A stretch of 64,000 nucleotides of DNA from Lasioglossum baleicum (Eukaryota; Arthropoda; Insecta; Hymenoptera; Halictidae): the NCBI RefSeq assembly GCF_051020765.1, contig NC_134934.1, forward strand, positions 7,578,001 to 7,642,000. The letters run 5' to 3'. The notes under the pieces are model-generated. The model ran no database searches and was not told where the DNA came from. It saw only the letters and a program-made list of their open reading frames with translations. Both the position numbers and the translations under genes were made by a program. The stretch's first letter is position 1; every line of letters starts with the position of its first letter. Of the stretch, positions 23,140-33,892 are shown piece by piece.

Positions 23140-24780
23140 GATTATTTGAACAATCGGTTCTAGGTTCTACAATTGTCATTACATACTTTTATATTTCTTT
23201 TCAAAGAGTGTAGAAAATTCGATAATTTTACGATATAACCCGATAGCGAACCATTATATATATGCATATACTTGTTTCAGTATTATGCATGTATGGTTTC
23301 CAATGTAGTTACTACAGGTCTTATAATTGATACACATACATGTTTATATATGCACATATGCGAATTGATATGTGTACATATACATACATTTGTAGATGTA
23401 TTTATGCGTACCAAGTATAAGAATCTGTAAAACTAATAAGCCATAACGTAGTGCACACGGAGAGTTGGGAAACCTTTGTGTAGAAGATCACGACAATTCA
23501 AAATTATATAATGGTTAAATCGTATAATCATTGTACATATAACTAAATTTGAGTTTAATTAGTTTAAGCGTATTAGCTAATCATATTATGGTGTATATAA
23601 CATTATTTCCTAATCAGAATACTGTTGTAAACTCTTTTGTAAATTGTATACTTTAGAAGTCAAGACTTTCTTTTACAATTTTTTGTTTCATCGAAATAAA
23701 TCTTTATCGGAAGAGTTCACCATTAACTTCATTTAGATGTTACAATGTTCAACTTCTCTTAGCAATCTTGTAATGTACTAGTATTTCTCATATATACACC
23801 AATTGTTGATACAACTAAAATATAACCAATGATGTTCCGAAACGAATACATGGTGAATTGTAATATCAAAGCATGCATACGTTAGAAACAAACCGTATCG
23901 CTATTCGTTGATCGAATATGACAAGCAATAGAAATGAGTATTGTGCTAAGGCATGAATTCTACATATTTCATTCTATCATGTATTATATTAGAAATGCTA
24001 CATGCAAAATCTTGACTTGTTCATAAAATAAATATACTTCATACAGCAAAAAGAAATGTAGTGAACATCGAAATGTAACTTAACAGTGCCTTTTATTATA
24101 GCAATGGATAAACTTTAAAGTACGTAGATGACGAGTTTCGTGCGTTTTTAGAAAATGCAAAAGGGAAGCCTATCTTACATTACTACTGAGAACGATGTCA
24201 TTGATCTTAGAACAGAAAGAAAATTTAATTTTACTGTTTTAACGCATTGTATATGCGGGACACATACTAATACGTTTTTATTGTAATATATTATACATAC
24301 AGTATTTTATAAAATGTTTTCGTCTGTTCAAATTCACAGCATATTAATGATTAAAACGACTTCCAAATCTTTTCAAATCGTCAAAAATGCGTTCAATGCG
24401 TTAATTTAATATAATAAAGGGATTGAGAATTCGTTTAGAGCTTTTGCTTTAGCACAAACGTGTGTCTGTGATGCTTCCAATTCTGCGTCTTGTCAAAAAT
24501 ACTTCGATTTACCAGCAAAAACCTTTCAGTACCTATACCTCCTAGCTGTAAATGTTAAATGCCTACCGTTTGCTTCCATTCGTGATTTCATGTATTTAAC
24601 GACTGTCGAATTTTAAGCGAATGTACATACCGTACATACACTTTTTTAATGTAATAGAACAATGAATGAAAGAATTAGCTTTCATGCTTTGTTGTTTTTG
24701 TGACTTGTTAATGTACTGAGAATGACTGAAATAATAATACTGTTTGATTACGAAAGATTTATTTATTTTACATTAAAATA
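23140..24780. other. BLCAP 3' UTR and RpS10 3' flank
   Basis: AT-rich, non-coding. AATAAA motifs for BLCAP occur around 23694 and at 24027-24032. On the minus strand, tttatt at 24758-24763 gives an AATAAA about 20 bp past the RpS10 stop. No transposon or RNA gene was identified. Confidence 0.5.
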
Positions 24781-26586
24781 TTATTGTGCTCTCCCACGAC
24801 CGAAACCGCCACGGAATTCGACATCACCTGTACCAGCTCCCACATCAGCCTTTTTATCACCGGGACCACCAGGACCTCCGGGTCCTCTCCTGTATCCAGC
24901 ACGGTCTTCTGTTGGCCTAGATGCTTCGCTTCTTGTGGCTGCAGCTGGTCGCGGTCTGGATGCTTCTGCTCTAGCCTGCCTCTTCAACGTGGAGGGCACA
25001 ATTTCAGGAGGCAGATGCAAGTAACCACGCAGGTATTCAATGCCTTCGTTTGTAAGGTACCAGTAAAAATGCCTCCATGCAAATTGCTCTTTGACGTATC
25101 CTCTGGATTTCAAAGACTGCAAATACGAATTTATGAGAAATCTGACTTCTATCTAGAAGTCGTGATTTTAAATGTGTTATTCGTCTCAATACTATCACCA
25201 ATTACAGACTCTCAGAATTTCATGATTACTTTATTTCTTGTCGCTTATATTGCAGAACATCGAATGTTACTACAGTCAAACCTCGATAACTCAAAAACCT
25301 CTATGAGACAAAAATTTTGTTCATTCCCTTCCGCTGCACTTTAAAAACCCCTATAAATCGAAATGAAACTTCCTTTATGGGGGTAGACTCGTTTTACCAG
25401 AAGTGTAAGGTGTAGGATGCGCGTTCTCATTTCTCGATAATGCAAAGATGGGGTTTTTGCAGTAGTCAAAAGCGCTAGATGAAAGGTCAATTTAGGCCGC
25501 GATCGCCCCGAAAAATCCTATTTTTACGTTTACGAGGCGTAATTTGCATTATTCAGCAGCACATTTGCACTATATGTAGCTATTTTCATAAAGCTGCAAC
25601 AGCTACATGCTGCCGAATATGTAAATTACGCCTCGTAAACGTAAAAATAGGACTTTTGAGGATGATCGCAGCCTAGATTGATCTTTTATCTAGTGCATTT
25701 GACTATTGAAAAACCTCATCTTTGCATTATCGAGAAATGAGAACTCGCATCCCGCACCCTTGCAATCCTGGAAATGAGTCTACTCTCTTAACTCGAATTA
25801 TTTTCCACAAGTGTGGAAGCTAAACAAGCCAAAACAGTAGTAAATGTTTTACGAAGTTTCGTAGAAAGATGCGATGATATTGAAGAAAATGTGTTCTCTG
25901 CTTTGGTTACCATTGAAAATACTAGTAGATTATATTTATTATATGTATATAATAGAATGCGGATCTTTATGCAAAATAAAAACTTTCTACCTGAATAGCA
26001 ACAAACTGGGTTGAGATAAAAATATAATCTCTTTCTTAAAATGTTTAATAGGTTGAAGATAATATAACAGTTATTTTAATATTACATTCTGTATTATAAA
26101 TTCGTCTAATGTTTTTGCTGTTTTAGATTACATACATTTTACTCATTTTTGTCATAAATACATAAAATCCGCAGTCTAATAATAAATCACTCATCTCCAA
26201 AAATTGAACTTTTTTTTCTTTAAAAGTATTACAATCAGCAAATTTATTAACTCCTGTACAAACCCCCTGTTAAGTCTAATTTCTGTAAGGTAAACCTCTC
26301 TTACTTGAAGACTTCGATAAGTCGTAACTTCTATAACTCGAAGATTTTAGTTTTTCCCTTGAGATTGGAGTTATCGAGGTTCGTAATGGGAGTATATAAA
26401 TATACAGATGAATTGACAAATTGAATTAGGTGTGAACCCTACCTGCATTGCTTTGATAACTTGGAGATTCGCGATGGTTTCCAATTCCGGATGTTTTGGT
26501 GCATGATAGTCCTTCTTTGCTACCATAACACCCTCCTTGAAGAGGTATTCATAGATTGCTACACGATTCTTTTTTGGCATCAACAT
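24781..26586 (-). CDS. RpS10: 40S ribosomal protein S10 (eS10)
   Basis: Component of the small ribosomal subunit head. Two coding exons, 26586-26443 and 25116-24781, join in phase 0 to 159 aa. The N-terminal S10/plectin domain is unmistakable ([70 protein letters not shown]). The C-terminus is the usual Gly/Arg/Pro-rich tail (RAGYRRGPGGPGG, FRGGFGRGRAQ). The ATG sits one base after a likely acceptor (TTTTCAG|G), so the 5' UTR lies on an upstream non-coding exon, as is common for ribosomal-protein genes; I could not place it. The 1.3-kb intron is filled with transposon sequence (25270-26381). Confidence 0.97.
25379..25788. mobile_element. Palindromic MITE, GGGTAGACTCG ends
   Basis: About 410 bp whose halves are reverse complements. 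The left half begins GGGTAGACTCGTTTT and the right half ends AAATGAGTCTACTC. The inner arms share TTTACGAGGCGTAATTTGCAT and its complement around a short centre near 25575-25595. A solo arm occurs at 13108-13215. No coding capacity. Confidence 0.75.
25954..26179. mobile_element. MITE, TAGACTGCGGAT family (RpS10 intron)
   Basis: Left end AGAATGCGGATCTTTATGCA; right end, reverse-complemented, TTAGACTGCGGATTTTATG. It shares internal blocks (aaaataaaaactttctacctga; ttttgtcataaatacataaaa) with copies at 31148, 35403, 53340, 61072 and 61583. Confidence 0.7.
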
Positions 26587-29344
26587 CCTGAAAACAATAA
26601 AGCAACATTTTAGAAGAAGTTCTTTCGACAATGCACACATTTTCCTTCGATTGTATAGGAAAGAAAGTAAGAGGTTATATTTGTTTTTGTAAATTTATAT
26701 ATATCAGTAGACTAACTAATAAGTAATATTAAAACAGTGTCTCGAGTAAAAATATATTTCGATGAAAATCTCTTGAAACTGAACGTGCTAATTCTTTCAA
26801 ATTTTAGGAGTGAATCAACCATGTTAACAGGTTATACAAAATATCAGTCAATGTTTTATGAAAGAAATATGTTGACGTTTATGTTATGTCATTGAATATA
26901 ATGTTGTTATTCGATTGTATAGTAAAGAATTTAGACAGAGTATAAAACATAAGTTTGTGCTGATAGCGAACGAATGATGCGGGTATTTTCTTTGGTTAGG
27001 TACATGTCAATAATGTTCAACACGAATTACAATGAAAATATTCGTGTCATATGGAAATTCTTTGGTTCAGCAGAGATTAAAGAATCTAACAAACCTCCTA
27101 TTTTCTCGCAATATTTATATACGACTAGGATTAAAATGGATATTGCAAAAGGCTCAACATACTTGACGTTCCAACGCGAGCGTTTTATCGAAAAGAAACT
27201 TTACTCCACAGACAAGGTATAAGAGTAGACCAATCGCCAATATGGGGTTTCGTGTCTTATACAATAACAACTGGTTTTCTTACGCCCTCTACGCTGACGA
27301 ACGATAAATGTTGGAACTAGATCCACAAAAACGATCAAATACAAATGGCTAATGACCGAGTTGTGTTTGTGAGAGAGATGTCATGACTTATTCAAATTAT
27401 ATTTTTCGATTTGATGTGATTATGTTATATATCTACAATTATCTTTATCAGTACAATATTAATAAACATAGATACCAAATTTTAGATATGCAACAGTACG
27501 ATATGTACAGATTCAGACACTAATTCATCGAGCTCGATCAGTCTCGTCCGCTCCCAGAGTAGGCAAGATTCGTTACCGAAACCGTTTGCCAGAAAATTAT
27601 TCAATAAATAACAAATTTTATTGTCAAAATCATCTTTCTCAAATATCTTCTATATAAACTATATATTTACCACGTTGAAAAATATATGTTAGGCAAAACC
27701 TGTAGATCTGGACAGACTGCGTCTTCTTGTGGTGCGGTTTCACTATATTTTATCAATAAATATTAGTGAAAAATGTGTTTTTTTTAACTTGCAGAACTTA
27801 ATTCTTTTTAATTGTGGATATTATTTTGCATGATATTCCATACATGTGCTTTTTTAAACGTCACGTAACAGGCGTAAAAGGACACAACATTCTTTTGTTG
27901 TATAGATCATTTATTTTATTTTATAGAATCCCCGACATGAAATATCAAATTCTATCGGTAACAGCGTCGTTGTGGAATATAAGTTCCACAATATTAGCAC
28001 GTATTAGTTTTGATCGATACGGTAGGATGTGACACGGAATGATAAGGGGGCTCTAGAGCCCCTCGAACGTGAGACAGAAAAATACATTGGCCGCGATCTA
28101 TCGTATGCACGAATCGATATATCGTTCGAGAGTAACCGGAAGTACATATATAGTGTACGCATATTATATATAAGATGAAACAGTTGACAACATATTGTCG
28201 CGCAAAATAAATTGTAAAGCGTATATACAAATTTTTCATGTTGTATTCTCATATCGTACGGACACAGTGTATTCGAAAAAATATAAACATTTCTACCCGA
28301 GAACAGTCTCTTCGATGATTTAGTAATTTTCGGAAATTATATCTTGAAATAAATAAAATGTGTGTCGTAATTAAACAATACGTTAGATAGATTTAACGTG
28401 AGTATATAATAACTTTATACGCGTGTCTTGATATTTTTATTTGCCGTAATAAAAAAAAAACGTCACCGTACCTGAAATTTGCAATCGAGTATCAGATCTA
28501 GTACAACCAGATATTTAAAAATAGCTTGCGAGCGCCGTGGCGCCCACAATATTACAGAACGAAATGTCGTGGATGAGAGAAAATTATGAATGCATTGAAA
28601 AATGAAAAAATCAAATTGCACGACGAGCATGCAACAAAGCGTGTTGTACGATCGCATTTAGAACTGTTTAGAACTTTCAACGGTGAAACACGAATCATCG
28701 ACTCATACATATGCATAATCGTACGAGGAATTTCACTTTTGAAAATCTGTATCTGTTCGCGTAGATGCGAGTAATTTCTATTAATGTAAACACGAGAAAA
28801 ATGCGTCAGCGTTAATCGCCTGAAATATAGTTGTCGAGTGGGTGTATTTAGAACGTATACGCCTACCGTAGAGGAAAAAACGAGCCATACGTGTAAGTAT
28901 AAATATTCCGTGTACTTCAATATAATTATAGCAACGACCTATTTAGATGGTCGAAAATTATATATTTAGCAAACGCAACGAATTAATTGGATCGTTTAAA
29001 AGCAGAAACAATGAAATCGTTCGAAGTATTTCACATTTACGGGATTTTTATCTTTTACGAATCTGTCGTATATATTATAATATATAAATATATATTATAT
29101 ACTTTTATTATTCTAATCTTCAGATGGAGCGACTTTTTTGCAGATGTATGCACATACATTTATAAATACAATTGCTTTTTAATCTGAAAATATGACGAGG
29201 TGTGTAGACGATTATTTTTGTACATTTTCAATTGTATTTTCACACATGTTAGTTTCTGTATATATTTTACACACCAGATAAATTGCAATTTTTTATAAAT
29301 GAATTTTATTGCAATATCGTATATATATTAATTATTTTACAAAA
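26587..29344. other. Divergent region between RpS10 and SNX17
   Basis: AT-rich and without a supported coding gene. It must contain the RpS10 5' UTR exon and promoter and the SNX17 promoter. A perfect 16-nt palindrome GGGGCTCTAGAGCCCC lies near 28047-28062. Open frames at 26974-27222, 27814-28032 and 28552-28920 show no family features. Confidence 0.4.
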
Positions 29345-31583
29345 ATGCATTTTTCTATACCGGATACACAAGAATTTATTGACACTGCTGGCAATACATA
29401 TGTGGTAATGTATTTCTCTTTTCTGTCGTGTATATATTGGAATTTATTGATATATTTAAATTTCTTATTTAATTGAAATTTACAGGGTTATAACATTCAT
29501 ATCAATGGATTATTTCACTGCAATGTCAGATACAAACAATTGCACAATTTTCACGAACAATTGGCCAAGGACTTGGACCTATCTTTACCATTGTTTCCAC
29601 CGAAAAAATTTTTTCCCTTAACAACAAATCAACAAGAAGAACGTCGATTATCTTTGGAAAAATATATTCAATCTATTGGACAGAATGAAGTTATTAGTCA
29701 TTCAGGAATGCTAAATGCATTCTTATTAAATGCTCAACATGAAACTATCGGTGGATTCTCTAATAATGAGAGTATAGATATTTTCCTAATGAATGGATGT
29801 AAAATAGTAATAAGCGTTTCATTGGGTGACCATACTGGAGTTGTTTTAAAGGTAGCACACATTTCATGAATAATAATTGTGCATATGTAATTGATCAAAA
29901 TTTGATCGAAGTTGTTTTATTCGACAGAAAGTCTACAAGCATCTTAAGCTCCCAGAACAATATTATTCCTATTTTGCATTGTTTGTTGTTGCTCAGGATG
30001 AGGGTAATAGCGTTTATTGTAAGTATAATTCAGCAGAACTATTCGTTGCATTCAGATCTTTTGCAGCTTCTAATTGTTGAAATTAATTTATGTCTTCAGT
30101 GCTACGCAAATTACAGAATTTTGAGTCACCTTTTATCACGAACAAGCATATGCACAATATAGGTAAAAAGGTTGTACTTGGAAAAAATTACTGGGATATA
30201 GCGTATGATCTTGAATTGATGAACAATGCGGTAGCTATGAACTTGTTGTACGTACAAGCTGTGGCAGAGACTCAAAGGGGATGGATTATAACTAAAGATG
30301 AATCGAAAGATTATTTGGTTACTTTGCAAAATCAAGGAAAGAAGAAGGAAGTACGTTTCAGTGCATAATGCAACATCAAGATAGAAGTCTATCTGGTGTT
30401 TCTCGTATCGATCTATTTCTTCTAGAGCTTTATAGTTTGTCATGGTTCTAATGTGTCTCTGTAAGGTGATTTATTTTTCATTATTTTTATTGTAGTACCT
30501 GGATGTAGTGCGTACTTTAAAGTATTATGGTTATATTCAGTTTGCTCCATGCTTATGCGATTACCCTCAATCAGATTCAAAAGTGTTAGTTGCTATAGGT
30601 AGGAATGAATTAAATTTGCGCATACTATCCGACGGAGAACAATACGAAGAAGTCTTTAACGTTTCTCAGATGCGTTGTTGGCGAATAACCACTGTACAGA
30701 ATGTAAGTTAGTATGAAAATGCTTGGGCTCGAAGTGCCGTATAAATTTCCTATTCTCGACTGTTTTTTAGGGGCCCGAGAGATGCGAGGATAACGACGAT
30801 TTGAGTTTAGAACTATCTTTCGAATACTTGGTAGCTAAAAATCAATTACAATGGATTACCATCACGTCGGAACAAGCTATTTTAATGTCCGTATGTTTGC
30901 AAGCTATGATCGATGAATTACTCTTAAAACATGCTGGCGGTAGCCGGATTCAGGTTAATAGAATATTGTTATTCATACTGCTATTATTGCAGAATAAAAT
31001 TTAATTTTTGGAAGGTGGTTTATAGGAGGTACCTGGAAAATCATGGACGTATGTCATGAGAGATGGACAAACAATCGTAATGGGACCAAGTTCTGGTGAA
31101 CAAGCTAATGAAAATAGGAAGGTGCGTATTGTATATTAATAATAAATAGACAGCGGATTTTATGCATTTATGACAAAAATGAGTAGGTGTAATTTAAAAT
31201 AATAAACACGTTAGGAGAATTTGAGAATATCGTTATACTATTTTCAACCTACTAAACATATTAAGAAAGAAAATAAATTTCTATTTCACTCCAATTTGTT
31301 GAAATTCAGTTAAAAAATTTTTATTTTGCATTAAGATCCGCTGTCTCATAATAAATAACAACTCTGAATTGATCTGATAATATTATTTCAGAGTCAAGAC
31401 ATTAAAGAGTCTTCTAAATCCGAACCGATCATGAAGAAACTAGCTGATAGATTCTCGGCAGTAAGAATGAAAAAGTCTGTGGATGTTAGAAGTAATCCAA
31501 TCGATAAAATTCAAAGGCGATATGTATCGGAATGTGGTATGGAGAACAATGCATTTCACACGATCGGCGACGATGATTTATAA
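29345..31583 (+). CDS. SNX17: Sorting nexin 17 (PX-FERM), complete, 8 exons
   Basis: Early-endosome adaptor that binds NPxY motifs of LDL-receptor-family and integrin cargo and recycles them with Retriever. Exons: 29345-29404, 29486-29851, 29928-30018, 30100-30350, 30496-30702, 30771-30953, 31026-31121, 31392-31583. They join in frame to 481 aa (human 470). The PX domain starts at residue 1 (MHFSIPDTQEF, YNIHINGLFHCNVRYKQL, FPPKKFFPL). The FERM-like module follows (LLRKLQNFESPF, KNYWDIAYDLELM, LNLLYVQAVAETQRGWI, TLKYYGYIQFAPC, MRCWRITT, LQWITITSEQAILMSVCLQAMIDELL). The acidic C-terminus ends IGDDDL, like the vertebrate protein's IGDEDL, the segment that contacts Retriever. Intron 7 contains a MITE. 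AATAAA at 31592-31597 follows the stop. Confidence 0.95.
31148..31348. mobile_element. MITE, TAGACTGCGGAT family (SNX17 intron 7)
   Basis: About 200 bp with ends AGACAGCGGATTTTATGCA and, reverse-complemented, AGACAGCGGATCTTAATGCA. The interior (tgacaaaaatgagtaggtgt; caacctactaaacatatta) is very similar to the Hippo-intron copy at 35403-35601. It lies wholly inside intron 7. Confidence 0.85.
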
Positions 31584-33892
31584 TTGTGAAAAATAAAGTA
31601 TATCTTCTGTATATAGTTTTTCGAAGCTACTAAGCTTTCGAGATGACGTTATTATATTTTTGATAAGACAAATTTGTAAATTTGTAAACCTATATCATAT
31701 GAAGTGTACAAAGAGGAGAATTTTATATTTATATACCGACGTTGTAACAATTATGTTTACTACATGCTTGGTCATTAACTAGATAGAAAGAATTCTTCTA
31801 ATTAAGTTCAATAATAATTTAATCCTTTATAATGTCATAAGTGTGAATACAAGATGTGCGTTCATAGAAAACGAATATGTTGTGAAAAAGTATAATTGTT
31901 TACATAATGTACTTACATATTATCTGAAAAAATAATGAAAATATGTGATGGAAGAAATGATTAAATTAATTAAAGAATTGAAAATAGATGAAATCACAGT
32001 GTACAGTATTTTATTACTAAAAACCCAAGTGTAAGAGGCAGCGTATTCTATCCTAAAAGAGGTCTGCAGGCTCGCGACGATGTTTCACAATGTTGGAGCG
32101 AGACAAATTAGCGACTGGGTGGTTAAATGTAGATTTATGTTTGATCGAATGCTTAAGTTTGCAGGAATAAAATTTATTCGTTTCTGTTACATTATTAACG
32201 CATATATGTTGATGGAGTCGCATATCGCAGTGAATGGTGCGTTCTACTTCTCATCAAACAGTAGAAATATTACTTTTTAGATTGTAACTTATTTTATCTG
32301 CTCTTCGTATTAACAGTGGAACCCAACGCTATTATTATGATAATATTGTGTACCATGGTAGGGCCATATAAAGACTGGATTTAATCATTAATATTCGAAT
32401 CTTCTTCGATTGTAATGTGCATATTTTCTATATCAAAAATATGTTGTAATTCTGTATTGTTACTTTCTAAATAAACAGAAAGGTCAGTTCTGGCTATAGC
32501 ATTTAAGTATTATAAATCTATTTTCGCTACTTTTAAAATAGCCCAACGTCAGCAAAGAATTACTCCACTTATGTTGAAGCATTGTCAACAGTACCGTGCG
32601 TACATGCGTTACTGTTCCTCTGGTACAATATTTTGTATGCTAATGAAATTCACTAAAATTTTATTAATAGAAAGTACAATGATAACACGTGTTCGCGAAT
32701 TTCAAATAAAAAAAATGATCAAAAATGATGAATGCGTTTCAATAAAAATACACATTTACACGAATCTAAAAAATATCATAAATCTTGCCATTGCTTCATG
32801 ATGATTATTTTCAACAATTTCAATACTGGCTTAACGAATTAGCAAAATATTGAAATACATTCTAATACGGAAGACTAATTTTAGTAAGTTCATTCGTCAT
32901 ATATACTTGACTTCAAGATGCTCTCACTTTTATTTGTAATCTTGCATGGTATATAAAAACACTACCAAACAATTCGCGATCCCTTACAAATTTATGAAAC
33001 GTAAGTCAACCGACATAAGAACGTATATCTCGTAACCTAATGTTAATATCTGTAGGTAAACGCGCAATAATATCTATGGCAGTAAAAAAGGAGTAAAAAC
33101 TTTAATACCTTCTAAAGCTTGCTTACTTACTGGAAATTATTTCGCACGTAAACGATATGTTAGCGCAAAAGTCTATAAATATATATTCGGGGTGATCAAC
33201 TCCGTCCTTGTATTTCGTATGGGTGATAATATTTGCTTGATGTAAAATATTATGGATAGAATAAATGGCATAATAGGTGACTAGCGTAAGATAAAAACCA
33301 AATATCAATTTTATGTCGGCACCTCTACGATTTTCCTCAACGAAACCAGAAGAGAAAAGGAAAGAAAATGCAAGCATGGTATCCGAATTATTCTTTTATC
33401 CCCGATTGCATTCGATTTCTAAGGTTTCTTTCGGCATCCGTTTGTAAATGAATGCTGACGGGATTATTAAATAATATTTCTGTAATACCATATTTCACAG
33501 TGTGCACACTCCTGGTCGAAAAGATAACATATGTACACGTGCTATCTTTTTGTCCCGGTAGCGTAGGTAAACGTAATCGTAAAAAAATTAAGTATGTATA
33601 ATGATCGTTCACCTAAATCATGTAAAATAATTTACATTGATGACGTGAGGCTATTGGCTAGTATTAGTTACTCGTATCTGATTCACAAAGAGGAAGACAT
33701 TGACTTCATAAGAGAAGAAAATACTTTAAAACTGTTATTACTCTTTCCGTTTGGGTAAACAATTTCATCGGGCAATGTTCTTCTCTTTGATGAAACTCAG
33801 GACGAGATGAATAAAATCTATTCATTTATACAACTGTACACCCTTTATCTATCGTCATCACGCTTATCTGGATAGAAAAAGTAACCGAACTG
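31584..33892. other. SNX17/hpo convergent 3' flank
   Basis: AT-rich sequence between two convergent stop codons, mostly 3' UTR and spacer. Apart from the unassigned minus-strand open stretches at 33123-33612 (listed separately), I see no gene. Short frames at 32080-32280 and 32571-32801 lack supporting features. Confidence 0.4.
33123..33612 (-). other. Two unassigned minus-strand open stretches, possible exons
   Basis: 33612-33388 (about 74 codons) begins right after a TTTAG acceptor-like site and reads ...LRLRLPTLPGQ..., rich in ordinary mixed composition. 33377-33123 encodes a membrane-like stretch (IFGFYLTLVTYYAIYSIHNIL) and ends at a good donor-like GTAAGTAAG. The two are in different frames, and I found no plausible intron joining them. 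I do not recognise the product. It could be a small membrane-protein gene, an alternative 3' extension of hpo, or chance. Confidence 0.25.

Larger units (their letters stand above)
25270..26381. mobile_element. Composite of nested elements in the RpS10 intron
   Basis: The outer ends match as inverted repeats: TACAGTCAAACCTCGATAACTC at the left, and GAGTTATCGAGGTTCG at the right. Inside are the foldback at 25379-25788 and the TAGACTGCGGAT-type element at 25954-26179. Reading the outer unit as a Tc1-like element that later received the other two is inference. Confidence 0.5.

Noticed and set aside
26974..27222. 82-aa + strand open frame upstream of RpS10
   Set aside because: No recognisable motif, no splice context and ordinary AT-rich composition.
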